64,000 bases of DNA from Homalodisca vitripennis (taxonomy: Eukaryota; Arthropoda; Insecta; Hemiptera; Cicadellidae). Numbering within the stretch: the stretch's first letter is position 1; each line of letters begins with the position of its first letter. The translations under genes and the position numbers were made by a program. The DNA lies in assembly GCF_021130785.1 (NCBI RefSeq), contig NC_060214.1, forward strand, positions 108,226,001 to 108,290,000, written 5' to 3'. Below are positions 1 through 11,362 of this stretch, piece after piece. The notes under the pieces were generated by a model. That model had not been told where the DNA came from. It saw only the letters and a program-made list of their open reading frames with translations, and did no database searches.

Positions 1-1440
1 TGTCATTTTGTTACTTTCTGTGGTTACTAGTGACAATATTAGAGGTGTCTTGTTTCCTGTGGTTGAATGTGACAGTGCTAGGAGTTTCATATTTCCTGTG
101 GCTACAACAATGCTGAGCGTTCAATATTCCTTCTGATAGAAATGGTAATTGTAAAAGGTGGCTGGATCAGGGACGTTTATCAAAAGATGAATGACTAAAA
201 CCTCGAAATTGTTGTGGTATAATATGAGGCAAGTGTTTGAGTTAAAGTGAAGTATTTGAAGTTATAAGATTAAAGTTTTTCTACGGTTTCATGTAAACCA
301 CGCAAGCTGTCAGGCTTAAGGATTGACGTTTTTGTGGTCGTAATTAGCAAGTTTGATGGTTTGGTTCTGTGTTGGTATTAACAGAAGACAATTTTCAACA
401 TAACATACGAATGGCATCTTGAGTTGCGCTACCTTCCAACAACTTTTATGTAAGGATATTAAGGCAGGCAGTTGGGCAGTTTCTTATTAAGGTATGAAGT
501 GTATGTACATTGATATTAAAAACTGACAGATTGAGGACAGTCGAGACATAAAGTAATGTCAACATGACATAGCATTAGATGTCAAAAGTAAGTCCCACCT
601 TGCAAGAGCATGGACGGTTATTGATTGATTGATGCTAAATAGTGAGGCAAGGTGCACGAAGTATGTTTAAATTGTAACAATAAGCTCCAAAGACGTGTCT
701 TAGTACACATTCAGATTGATTATTCGAAATCTTTGAAATCAGGAATGTTCACGTTATTTAGTAAGTAATACTTTTATTTGCAGACATTTGCAAATTCCCT
801 TTCTTTTGTTGATTTCGTCTGCTTTCTCAAGGAAACAGGTTTATTTTATGAAGCTTACTTTGCAATCGTGTACAATAATAGTCCAGGAGCCTACATACAA
901 TTTGAATTGCATCATTTGATCGATAACCTTTTTCTCAAATCATATTTATTTTAACTTGACATACTTAATACCAACCAGGATAATAAATGCTAAATCAGCT
1001 TCATCAAAGATATACTGAAGACTTCCAGTCCTTTATCTAGTTGTCTGACGGTGACATAATTATTTATGTCTGACGGTTGGTTTTATGTATATAAAGCTAG
1101 GAGAAATGTAACAAGGAAGAAATTACTGTTTCATACTTTTAACCCATTCGATACCATCCTACTTCGCCCTTCACCAAAACTAGCGTGGCTGATGACCAAT
1201 TTCTTTGTCAGGAATACAATTCCTCTTTTGATGTCAGGAAAAACAATGTTTTGTGCTTAATTAGTACAAATTGGCTCCTAGACTACAAACCATTATATCT
1301 TCTCAAACTGTTATCTAATCACCTGAGTTGGACATTGGACGAGCTGATTGAATTCTAAGAATTCCTTATCTCCGCATCTCTGATAGTGTCCGGTATTGTA
1401 AACAAACTACGCTGCCACAATTTAAATAACTTTTTTGTCG
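1..1440. other. AT-rich stretch, no gene seen
   Basis: No open frame of coding character, RNA gene or clear repeat was recognised. The only open frame of note (1066-1260, 64 codons) has no coding signature or family match. Confidence 0.5.
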
Positions 1441-1449
1441 CTTTTAAAC

Positions 1450-1860
1450 AATAATATTGTGTCGGGACGAAACATTAATCTTGTGAAGGAGTAGGCGGAG
1501 AGTGAGTGATGGTTGCAGATTGGTCTGCCCTGACAGTGTGTGATGGCAGACAGCGCCTCCTGCGGCCGATTACGAAAATAACGTGTGACTAACCGTGGCC
1601 TTGGCCGAGAGAGCGGGTGAACGTCCAGCGAGCGTTACGTCAGGGCACGGGCGCGCCACGTGGCGTAGTCGAGCACTACGGCAGCTGATATCTGCTGAGT
1701 GCCGAGTGCGGACTGCGGAGTGCAGCACGTCTCCCCCGGCGACTTTCACTGGTTCTGGCGGAGAAAGACTTGCTCTGCTGGTCAAGGTTTGTTCGCAGGG
1801 GCCTGAGAACGTGCTTGGCTGTTGATAGCGCCCGGTACAGATACTTACCACGAAGTCGCC
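1450..1860. promoter_or_regulatory. GC/CpG-rich island, possible promoter and non-coding first exon
   Basis: About 400 bases stand out from AT-rich surroundings by high GC and many CpGs, for example gggcgcgccacgtggcg near 1650. Short open frames overlap on both strands, as expected of GC-rich non-coding DNA, and none is convincing as protein. A possible plus-strand splice donor (AAG then GTTTGT) lies at 1786/1787, so this could be a 5' UTR exon. In an AT-rich insect genome such an island commonly marks a promoter. That is inference; no TATA box or initiator was identified with confidence. Confidence 0.3.
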
Positions 1861-2112
1861 TGCAGTGATCGACGTGTTGACGGGTGGCAGGGACAGCTTC
1901 TACTCTGCAATAACCTATAACCAAACGATTAATTAAAGCATGATATGGATATTGGAGAAGCCTTCTCATCAGGTTTAAGCAGCCTGTGATAGTTTTTCTT
2001 GAAATATTTCGACATCCCTTTTGAGAACCATCAGATTAGATCATAACTTCAAGAATAAAGTTTTTACTGAAATCAATGTAATTTATTGAACTTTCTGTGG
2101 CTTAAGAATAAA

Positions 2113-2156
2113 TCTGCGGATCTCTAATCGAGAGGTTACGGGTTCGATTCTTAAAG
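2113..2156 (+). repeat. tRNA-like fragment (B-box), probably a relic
   Basis: The segment holds a good pol III B-box (ggttcgattc, 2141-2150), preceded by a weak anticodon-arm-like stretch. The T-arm does not pair and no A-box or D-arm is present at the right distance, so this is not a working tRNA. It may be a fragment of a tRNA pseudogene or a tRNA-derived SINE. Confidence 0.2.
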
Positions 2157-2554
2157 AGGCTATACACATTTCCGAACGCTTTTGAACCGGTTTACCTAAA
2201 AACGTTTAGTATAATAAACCAACACTCCAAAACCAAAACAGATTTTGGTCAAAGTATTTGACATGGCGTTTTTGACAAACCGGTTGATATGACATCTTTT
2301 TTGGAAAATCCCTTTTAAAAACTTTGACGCCATGTCCACCAAAAAACTCCAGATAGATGATAGTCAAGACTTCTTTTATACCCTTCTGAAGCTAAATAGT
2401 AAGAGAATCATATTTTTTTATCCACACATAAAGATATCAGAGTTAGGTTAACAGTGTACAGTGTAGTTGGTCAGGTCCTGTCAGTAATAAGAACATTTCT
2501 AGTGTATACAAAGTATTTTTAACGATGTTTATAACGATAACGGGTTTTTTCTTG

Positions 2555-2692
2555 AGTGTTTGTTATTGACGATGGAAGGTTTGAAAGGATAACAGGATTT
2601 CGGACATTTGCCATCGTTGTATGTTACAAAAGGTATAACAACGTTTCGAGGATTGGAATCTATCATCTTCGTCAGGTGGGGGGGGGGGGGTA
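2555..2692 (+). repeat. Partial copy of the GGACATTTGCCAT dispersed repeat family
   Basis: Shares the blocks 'aacaggatttcggacatttg', then 'ccatcgttgta' and 'acgtttcgag.ttg.aatct' in the same order as copies at 8.70 kb and 26.66 kb. It ends in a poly-G run (about 2679-2690). This is the most diverged of the three copies. No protein is encoded; it is a non-autonomous interspersed element, probably a foldback or TIR type as judged from the other copies. Confidence 0.5.
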
Positions 2693-3004
2693 TGAATGCA
2701 AACAAAAATAAGAAACAGTAGGAAGAAAAGAAGGAAAAGAAAAGGGTTCAAACATACCCAACAGCTTGAAGTCCAGTCCAGACGTTGTCACTGCACAGGA
2801 TGCAAGTCCCGAGCACAAATCACGAGAATCACAATCACACCAGATACCGTATCCTACTGTAACTCGTGCTATTGTGATGGCGGACCGGTTTCAAGAAACA
2901 ATTATAATTCGGTCTTTTCGTTCTCATTTGAGTTCTATTGACATGACATGTATACAGTGTGAATTAAAAGTACGGATACACTCTGTTTAGTTTTTGATGG
3001 ATAA

Positions 3005-3385
3005 AGATGGAGGGGTGGAACTCGGGACACCTTCTAGGAAATAGAATTGAACTTTTTAGTCACTGTTATAACTTTGCCCCTTTCCCCAAACATGGGATTT
3101 TGTGGGGCGGCTCAAAATTGTTAAATGTAAGACCCCATTAAGTGACCACCTTATTTGAAAGGTCTTGATAAAAGAAGAGCAATAGCTGAAACTAGAGCAT
3201 CCTAACCCCAGTACGAAATGGTAGGTCATTAAAATTAATTAAATTAAAAGCATGTATAGATCCTGCTCAACCTTCAATGGACAAAGAGGAAACTCAGGAC
3301 ATCCCTCTAAGAAACAAAAGTGAACCATTTCCCCAAAACTGGCTTTTTGGGGGGCAATTTACAATTTTTAAATGTTACAGCAGCA
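3005..3385. repeat. Diverged direct duplication, period ~265 bp
   Basis: The block near 3010-3125 (ggaactcgggacacc... tttccccaaacatggg... gttaaatgt) recurs near 3280-3380 (ggaaactcaggacatc... tttccccaaaactggc... tttaaatgt). The two are clearly homologous but diverged and contain indels. No coding content was seen. Confidence 0.4.
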
Positions 3386-3389
3386 CTAT

Positions 3390-5440
3390 TAATTACAATT
3401 GCATTAAACAATAAAACGGTTAAAACTTACTAATAACCTGTGTTTTTATAACAGATGTTCAAATTGATGTCCTAGGACAGTTTTAAAATGTCCAAACCTG
3501 TTGTAGAAACTTGAAATGGCACGCTGCACAGTGCTTTGACCAATGGACAAAAACAAAAATACCCTTTTAGTCCTTTTGCTTTTTTAAAAAAGGTCAACAG
3601 AGTTGTAAAATGAGCCTATTTACAAGAACTTACTGGTTTTACAGTAACACTCACTCGGTCATTAGTGACCAGTCATAAGTTCAATTTAGGAGTGTTCCGT
3701 TTACATTGCTTTTAAGTGTAAGTGAGTTAAGCATAAAGACCACTTTTTGCACTCTGGACACATACTGATAAAACCACCTCTAAGCGGTCGTGTATATTGA
3801 AGATTATGGTAAGTACTTTTAAATTATATAACATCTACAATATAAAAACAACCATACCCGCAATTATTTAATGGTTTGTTTAAGGTTGGTATTAAAATTG
3901 CTAAATTGTATTTTTAAACTTTAAATAAACTTCTGCCAATCAACTTATAATTAAACCAAATTCGTTTTTATACACTACTAAACTTTAAATTTTAATGTAT
4001 TTTATTTGAATCTGTTTGCGACTTCAGTTTCTTTATAAATTTTTCAGGCAGTGGCATATCCATGCAAAATCGATTCCTTGTAAACCTATGGTTGACAAGC
4101 GAAAAGAATAGTTCACCAGTATTGCGGAAAAATGGTTCACTTCTAAACGTACATGGCGTCTAAGAAAATGTAATTCAGGAAATTGCAGCTTGGAGTACAT
4201 TTTTTTTGCATAAAACTGAGTAATAGGTGATGTACAGATAAAGACAACCTTGCCATGCAGTCTGATAAAAGTCCTTCATAAGAGTATTTCCGGCCCAAGC
4301 CATGCCGTGGAACACCGAAAAAACCCTTTGAGGAAAAATCAACAAAGATTACTAGAAGACGGTAGCAGAACTTGTAGGCAGCAGTACACCAGAAGAAATT
4401 AAGTTCCCTGCTAATGTTACAGTGGGCTTCTTAACTTCTCAACGATCTTCTCTTACTTCTAATTAAATGTTGGCACTTTATTTATCAGAGCGGAAATATA
4501 ATGCGTTAACCTCTGATGTTGATTCTGTAAATTCAGATTGTTTTACTAGTTTGTATAAATTGAATCAAGCTAAATAATATATTATTCCAATTGAAGTTAA
4601 AGCTAACGAATCATCTTCTGAGGTAAAATTTAAGCTTTACTTCAAATGACATATCAAACTTTAATACAACAATTGTACTTTTAAGGAAATAACCTGGATT
4701 CTCTGAAACGTACTTTGCAAGTGTGTGTTTGTTGGCAGCAATGGACACAGCCAAAACAAAGATATCATGATGTAAGAAATAATAGTAGTGATGAATTTAG
4801 TTTCTTAGCAGCCATGCAACCTTTGAAATTTATTGACATTAAGGCAGGTAGGTTAGTGTGAACTAATTCCAAACTATTTTCTACTGTCTGCTGTAGACCC
4901 ATTAATTTCATGTTCCAAAAAGAGACCCCAGATCTTTTGCGTAATGAGAAAAGATAAATGAAATAACAGATCCTAATTTTATATCTGCCAATGGTCAAGA
5001 TATTGGTGGATACTTAACAATTAAGTAGTGAAGTTAACTCCATAGGCGGGAGTGTAGTTAACACCTTATCAGACAGTAATGCTACTGCTAATTGTGGAGC
5101 TACTCTAACGCTAATGAATAGTGAAAAGGTACTCAAACGTCCTCTACCATTTTAAAACTGCCGATTCGGTTTTGTACGTTGCACTATTGGATCAGGGTTT
5201 TCGAATGCATCCTCCATATTGGGTATAGAATACCAATAAAAATTTGGCAAATACGAGAAAATGGCAGTGAGTAAGTTGTAGACACAAAAAAAAGAATACA
5301 GTCCGAGTTTCGAGTCAAAAATGATTAAATTTTAAATACACCTAAACCCGGTTACGGTGAATCCAAAAATATTATTTACCAAATTCAATGCGCGTTATTC
5401 CCTAAAGATTAAATTGGCTCAACATCAAAGTCTCTGAGAA
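3390..5440. other. AT-rich stretch, nothing recognised
   Basis: Only short random open frames occur. No repeat partner elsewhere in the window was spotted. Confidence 0.4.
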
Positions 5441-5445
5441 CAAGA

Positions 5446-5658
5446 ATGACAGGGCACACGTATGCATATAAACATAAAAAGACAGAGCAACCTGTAGTGG
5501 CATATGGCTTGATGCATAGTTTAAATTTTGAAAAAAACATATTCAGTGAAACCAATAACAAAAATTTCACAAAATTTAAGTACAAAAACCCTAAGAACCA
5601 TGAAACAAGCCCACCGGCTCGTCACCAAATCAAAATTTTCAAGTGGATTAAGTTTAAG
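5446..5658 (+). CDS. Candidate first coding exon, unrecognised protein
   Basis: An ATG-started frame of 71 codons runs straight into a strong splice donor (AAG then GTAAGT at 5658/5659), ending in phase 0. The next open segment with a matching acceptor and phase lies at 6023-6169. The product would be lysine-, asparagine- and tyrosine-rich with no signal peptide, membrane segment or known motif. Coding use is plausible but not strong in such AT-rich DNA. No upstream promoter was recognised. It could be chance; the support is the coincidence of start, open frame, donor and phase-compatible partner. Confidence 0.25.
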
Positions 5659-6022
5659 GTAAGTTAGTCCACAAATTTAATTAAAAAAAAATCAAATCAT
5701 ATGTTTCATTTTCTACCTAATTAATTCTTTATTTTGATTTCCTGTGTTGATTATTGTTTTATGTTTTTAATGATCTTATAGCCCTACAAGTTTGTTTAAT
5801 TTCCTGAAGACGGTTTAAACAGAAATATAGAAATCGTTTATTAACATCGTATTTTCATTATCTATATATGATTATCTTCATAATTAAAGCTAGATGAAAA
5901 GAAACCAATCTAATTTCTTTAACACATCAAGCAGCTATGATGAAAAGGCTGATTCGATGTGAGTGCTGAATTTAGTTCTTGTTTTTAATTTATACTCCTG
6001 AAATGTGGAAATATTTTTGTAG

Positions 6023-6169
6023 TTTGGGTGTCATGATGTCAAAACGATGTTGGGGGGTTGTTTTGAGCGTCTTCGTTCTTCGACAACGACTATTTTTGAA
6101 TCCCTTCAAACGAACATGACCAGATTTCAAGAGTCAAGTCGCAACAGCATCAGATTTCAGATGCTGCAT
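6023..6169 (+). CDS. Candidate internal exon, unrecognised protein
   Basis: A 49-codon open segment is bounded by an acceptor (atatttttgtag, ending 6022) and a donor (CAT then GTAAGA, intron starting 6170). It is phase 0 at both ends, so it can splice to the candidate exon ending at 5658 across a 364-base intron. Translation includes FERLRSSTTTIFESLQTNMT, of good amphipathic character and unlike random AT-rich translation. No family is recognised. No convincing third exon was found before the dispersed repeat starting near 6390. Confidence 0.3.
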
Positions 6170-6390
6170 GTAAGAGGAAGGTGAACTGGAGGTAAATTCT
6201 ACATTCACATTAATTTATATATTTTAATAATAGTTTAACTTAACATTCAGATCAAAATTACCATTAAAATTTAGAAACTAAGCAGATTTATTTTTTTTAT
6301 AACAAACAACGATTTGATAATTATTGTTATTACTAAATCACTTGGTCACTAAAGACAAGAAAATCAGGAAAATTCTTATTAACTTAGTCC

Positions 6391-6810
6391 TAAAAATACA
6401 TTTGTGCTGCTTCCATTCCGAGCATTAAATTTAGGGTTGAGTAAATTTAGGGGTAGAAATGTCATGTCACCTTGGAAGAAAAGGGGTGGGACTAACTCTG
6501 TTCCTACCTCTTCCAGTGAAAGGGGGCAGAGAATACGTGAAGACTATACTCCTTCATGTTTAAGCTTGAAAGCCTCTTTAACATTACAGATGCAACACCC
6601 TCTCCAACAGTCATCCTCCGCAGTACCAAATATGCCATCACCAAGCCATATTATCCCAGTAGCTAGACATTTGGAGTTAGTGATGTGCCGCTTCTGGACA
6701 TCCAATGGGTTGCCCAAATTTAAGCGATTTTGCCATATCCTTTTAGGTTCTACTGGTAGGTACAGTATAACTCAGCCAGATGTGATTAAGTCAGCTCCTG
6801 TGGTTGCTTA
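6391..6810 (+). repeat. Dispersed ~420-bp repeat, copy 1
   Basis: Colinear with 19081-19500 over the whole length. Shared blocks in order are: gctgcttcc near the start, tggaagaaaaggggtggga, cctacctcttcc, ctctccaacagtcatcctcc, ttagtgatgtgccgcttctg, gacatccaatgggttgccca, and a tail ending in a gtgattaag-like block. A 135-codon open frame (6404-6811) spans this copy but is not preserved in the other, so I treat it as incidental. No terminal inverted repeats or tail were seen. The element class is unknown. Confidence 0.6.
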
Positions 6811-6819
6811 ATCACTTGA

Positions 6820-8660
6820 TCTGATCGGAGTATATGACAGCTAAATATTTTTGTGTATACCATACACTTTTTTGTTTCTCGTTCTTTTTGCTCGGCCGTT
6901 ATGTTTTAAGTTGTTTTTTGCGCATGTTCATTTGTTATAATAAATTTCCTGGTGTTCATTTATGTTGCTGAACGTGATCAGTACACGTGGTACTAAGGCC
7001 ATAGGAACTTTTATTAAATTACTTACTAATAAATTAATTAAATTCACTAATCAAAAAGACATATTCAGGTACATCATCATATTTTAGTAGTTTTTGTTGT
7101 CTGCTTCTGATTGTCCTTAAGCTAATTTACTTGCAGGCCAAAGGAGAGGTTTTGCAAACCAGCACTACCTTAATTTTGATTATGTCTCACTATACACACG
7201 AAGACATTTGACACTATATAATTAGCATTTTGTGAATTGATTTGCATGATGTTTTGTGTTACATGATAAATAAAATATCTCAGATGTCTGTGAATGTGCA
7301 TGATTAAGGTTATCGACACAAATAAAGCAATTAAGTGTGATGGTTTTAGCCGATTGTTTCACTCAGAATATTCAATGATGTCCTATCGACATAGCGCTGA
7401 ACTGTAATTGTAATAGGGAGTTATTGGCGCTCCTCACTTTACATTGTCAGCGCTTGAAGTAATATCTAAACAATTTTATTCCCACAAAGACTGGCCTATC
7501 GGTTATGATCAAGACCTTACTTCAATCAAAAGGAATATTAGTAAACTGTCTAAACCATCCCTCTGAATTGGAGCCTGATCTGATTATAGTTGAAGTTGAT
7601 ATGAAACACTGCAGTCGAATGCATTTAGGTTACAATCTGTTCAGTGTAACGCTCCTGTCAGTGATATATTCTTTCGTTATCGATCGCTCAAACATGTAGT
7701 AGTGCTATTATAGTGCATAATGTTTATGAATGTATTAAGCCAATGTAGGAGAAAAGTGTTGAGTTTTCAATGGTTAACTTGACATTTGCTTCTGCTGACT
7801 TTGATTTTTAAGGATTTTCAGTAAATAAAATTAAACTTGGCTTTACTGGAGGTGAAGTTAGGACTATGAAGTCCTCTCTTCAACTTAATCTTAATAAACT
7901 TTATCCTAATGAAGACACGAAAAGGCATTTAAAAAGAACATAATAATTTTCAAAAATACCCTAAAGATCTACCTTATTGGCAACTCAACTTAAAATAACA
8001 ATTGAACGTAAAGTCAGTATGTACGATTACGAAAAACAATGGATAACCACAAATTAATAAAGTATCCATTCAAACCATTCAAACATTTGGCCCCGAAACA
8101 TGCTCCCGGTGACCTACACCGCATCTCACCCACCACCCACGCTACATTTCCGTGTCCTCACCCTTAAAAGAGAACGCATATTTTCTTATTGGGAAGCGCA
8201 TTTCACAGTCGACAGGCAGTAACAGTGAACGATTTATAGTAGAAACTGGAAGATGGCTATGATAGAAGAGATGTTGCCCTACAAATAGACAGTTCACTGA
8301 TGCTGGAAATAGAAATAAATCTTTCGAGCAGATAAGGTAGGTACAAACTGTTGCTGTAAGAAAAGTAAGAATATGTTAGTCATGGATTTCATTATGGATA
8401 GCGATTGATAAAAATGAGAGACATGATCACTCTGTCTTAAATTTAAAATAAATCTTATTCAATAGTCTGCCCGAAACCTAAACGTTCGTATTCTGTACAC
8501 AACGTCACAATAGTTAAAATGCGGCTTGCTCAGAGTCTAACATAATTTTTATTGTCGAAGGTAAAAATAGAGCTCAAACTGTAAGCCAGTTTTTCCTGGT
8601 ATTACATCCCTCAACAACCTGATTTCCATCCCAAGTTTTGTCATAATTATTAGTCCAAGG
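6820..8660. other. AT-rich stretch, nothing recognised
   Basis: Short unremarkable open frames only. No RNA gene or repeat was recognised. Confidence 0.4.
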
Positions 8661-8689
8661 TTATTCATCTCCTTTGTTTGAAGTTTATT

Positions 8690-9170
8690 TTTGGCGATAG
8701 AAGGATTGTGAAGGAAACAGGATTTTTTCCGGACATTTGCCATTGTTCAGTGAAACAAAAAATCAGTAACGCTACGTTTCGAGATCTGCAATCTGATCTC
8801 TTCTTCAGGTAAATGACTAACCTAATACATTATTACAAACTAGGTTGAAAACAAACACATCATACCGATCATAGCGTTGTAACACAGCTAAGTCAGGAAT
8901 CACAACCACCGTGTTGTGTGTCAACTTCAGTAACTATAAAACATGCACTTAATAACAAACTATTCACAATACTAATAATTAAAACTGAACTACAGAATAC
9001 AGGACTATACGTCTGCATTCGTCTACCAACCACCTACGACTGACTCGCCATACAACGCTTTGGTATGATTTGTTTATTTTCAACCTAGTTTTGTAAATTA
9101 TGTATTAGGTTAGTTATTTACCTGAAGAAGAGATTAGATTGCAGGTCTCGAAACGTAGTTTTATTGATTT
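8690..9170. mobile_element. Foldback/TIR element of the GGACATTTGCCAT family
   Basis: The left arm (about 8764-8862: cagtaacgctacgtttcgag, then cttcttcaggtaaatgacta, then aaactaggttgaaaacaaac) is repeated in inverted orientation at about 9064-9165 (gtttattttcaacctagttt, acctgaagaagag, ctcgaaacgtag). The arms are ~100 bp and highly similar, flanking ~200 bp of unrelated sequence. Upstream of the left arm lies gaaggaaacaggatt... cggacatttgccattg, the block shared with 2.6 kb and 26.7 kb. No transposase is encoded, so this is non-autonomous. Exact ends and target duplication were not resolved. Confidence 0.6.
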
Positions 9171-9720
9171 ATTTATCTTACTACAACATTCAAGTTATTT
9201 ATTATCAAGTTTAAATCCTCGGTTAGTATAGAGTCAATTTTACCAAAGATTTTTGGAGCAACCAATAAGCATAGTCTGCTGGGTCATGCTTTAATTGAGT
9301 TCAATTAATCCATATCCGAAAGTTCATTTCGCAATTGCATCGATGTCTCTACTCGTGAAAGTGACAGTAGCGTTGTTTGCTGAAACGCATATATTCCGGG
9401 TGAGGCAATCCAAATTTTTTCTTTTATTTTATAATTTTTCTCAATTAAAAGATAATAATTTGGATTCGAACTCAGTACCTTAAGTTTTTGGAGGTTAATA
9501 GCCAAAGTGTAATATACCTTAAAAAAATTACCTAAAAACAGTCTTTTGCTTATTTTTCGAAAACCATTGGAGATCAGAAAAAAGTGTTATACAAACTTTG
9601 TTTGTTTTAACGAGATCTTTAATATTATGTTCAACATTATATGTAGCTATTTAAAAAGTGTGATTTTTTTGAATATTTTAAAATTTGAATTGGGGGTCAA
9701 CACCAAAATACTCTTAAAAG

Positions 9721-10005
9721 TAGTCATGTGGCTTATCAGAATGAAGCTGGTTTTCTCGTGAGTTAGAAATCGGAATCAAAATGAACAATACTGAAACTGA
9801 TAAAAAATAGAGTGTTCTGTAAAATTTCAACATTTGTAAAAAAATGCGGCCTCCATTTTGTAGTCATGTGGCTTAACAGAATGAAGCTGGTTTTCTCGTG
9901 AGTTAGAAATCGGAATCAAAATGAACAAAACTGAAACTGATAAAAAATAGGGTGTTCCGTAAAATTTCATCATTTAAAAAAAAGCTGCCTCCATTTTGAA
10001 ACAGC
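9721..10005. repeat. Tandem duplication, 140-bp unit, 2 copies
   Basis: Two near-identical copies begin at 9721 and 9861 with tagtcatgtggctta. The unit continues through gaagctggttttctcgtgag and ends with gcctccattttg. Only a handful of differences separate the copies, so the duplication is recent. Confidence 0.75.
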
Positions 10006-10249
10006 TTAACATAAGTAAATTATGTTTTTTCCAATGAGCTCACTTTAGCGCGACCTTTAAAATGATGTATTATTTACTCTATACTTACATTTAAAAAACA
10101 CTCCACTCAATTTTGGAACACCTGTACATAGATTTTGGTGAACATATTTTCAATGGACACCCCGTGGGCGTTTTATGGAGAAAGCGCTTTGGTTTATGTC
10201 AATACACCAAACCCTTCTCTCACATATAAACTGTACGGGTGGTGCGCCT

Positions 10250-10760
10250 CACCCGGTATATTTGCAAGCTATCAACACTTAAGTGAATTTTAGAATTACT
10301 TATCACAGTTGTCACATTTTGTACATACAAATAAAACCATAAAGGACCAAGTACAGAGCCTTGTGGAACACATCTAAAGGCGGTTCTCCATGTCGAGTTC
10401 TTTTATCCCTTATTCTCAAACATTGTTGGCGTTCATGAAAATAAGATTTGACACAGGTATCAGACGAAACGTACCCATATGAGTTTTATGAGGAGAAGTG
10501 GATGATGAACACCATCAAATGCCTTAAAAAGTCGAAGAGAGTTAACTCCATCAATTTCGAGTTGAATATCATTTATAATTTTAAGAAGTGCTGCAGTTGT
10601 ACTATTGTTTGTAAAGAGACCAGATTTAAAGAAAGAATATTATACCGTTGGAAATAGATTAAAAACTGCTGATGTGCTAATCTCTCCAGACATTTAGATG
10701 AATCTGAAATCGGAGTGTTGACTTAGGTAAAGGATTTACCAAAGCTGGTTACCAGTGCTC
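10250..10760 (-). pseudogene. Non-LTR retrotransposon reverse transcriptase, inactivated fragment
   Basis: On the minus strand, successive segments match the conserved order of LINE reverse transcriptase: CLERLAHQQFLIYFQRYN (about 10700), LFTNNSTTAALLKIINDI (about 10580), LRLFKAFDGVHHPLLLIKL (about 10510, the region of the first catalytic Asp), VKSYFHERQQCLRIRDKR (about 10430) and CVPQGSVLGPLWFYLYV (about 10350). The YADD position reads as SVDS followed by LQIY near 10270, so the second catalytic motif is destroyed. At least two frameshifts and one stop break the frame. No complete ends are visible. This is established family knowledge applied to a dead copy; the clade is not assigned. Confidence 0.8.
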
Positions 10761-10764
10761 ATGG

Positions 10765-11290
10765 TAGTCCTGAGAATGGCAACCTCAAAAAATTGTGATA
10801 GAGAACTGACGGTCAATTGACCACAAGGAATTGCATCAAGCTCAATGACATAATCACGAGTTACAGAAATACTGACAGGGATGTTGACATTTATGACATT
10901 CAAACAAATGGGAATAGCGACGGACTTGCCAACGTCATGGTCTTTCAACTTGAATCGGTAATAGACACCGTGGGTCCTCTCATTCCATCAAGGTAAAAAT
11001 ATCTCTTCAAGCATTTTTCTCAGGATATTCTTGCAAAAATCGATGAAACTCTCTTACAGTAACCATTTCTCGAGAACAAAACTCTGCATTATAAGGCTTT
11101 TTCATAATATTGTTATAGGTTGTTATTATTGTTATATAGTTTCTTGTATGTTCAACACTTTTGTTTCATTCACTTGGTTTGATTGTTGCGCATTTCTTTT
11201 TTATATTGCATCTTTTAATTTTATCTATAACTTTTGTTTTTATTGAAACGTGGTTGTTGTTATTGAAATAAATAACTGATTATTTTATTA
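10765..11290. other. Flank of the LINE fragment, possible LINE sequence
   Basis: The minus-strand frame at 10736-10948 (70 codons) could be more of the same element upstream of the reverse transcriptase, but I cannot match it. The stretch ending gaaataaataactg near 11275 resembles a retrotransposon 3' tail on the plus strand. Neither is secure. Confidence 0.25.
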
Positions 11291-11362
11291 ATTAGTAATA
11301 TTTTCCCTAAATAATCTTTAAGGGACTAAAACATAAAGCCTTTGGTTACTGATGTATGCATT

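Noticed and set aside
6404..6811. 135-codon frame as a host gene
   Set aside because: It covers a dispersed repeat whose other copy (19.08-19.5 kb) lacks the frame.
10736..10948. 70-codon minus-strand frame as a separate gene
   Set aside because: It directly abuts the LINE reverse transcriptase relic and is more likely part of, or next to, that element; no motif.
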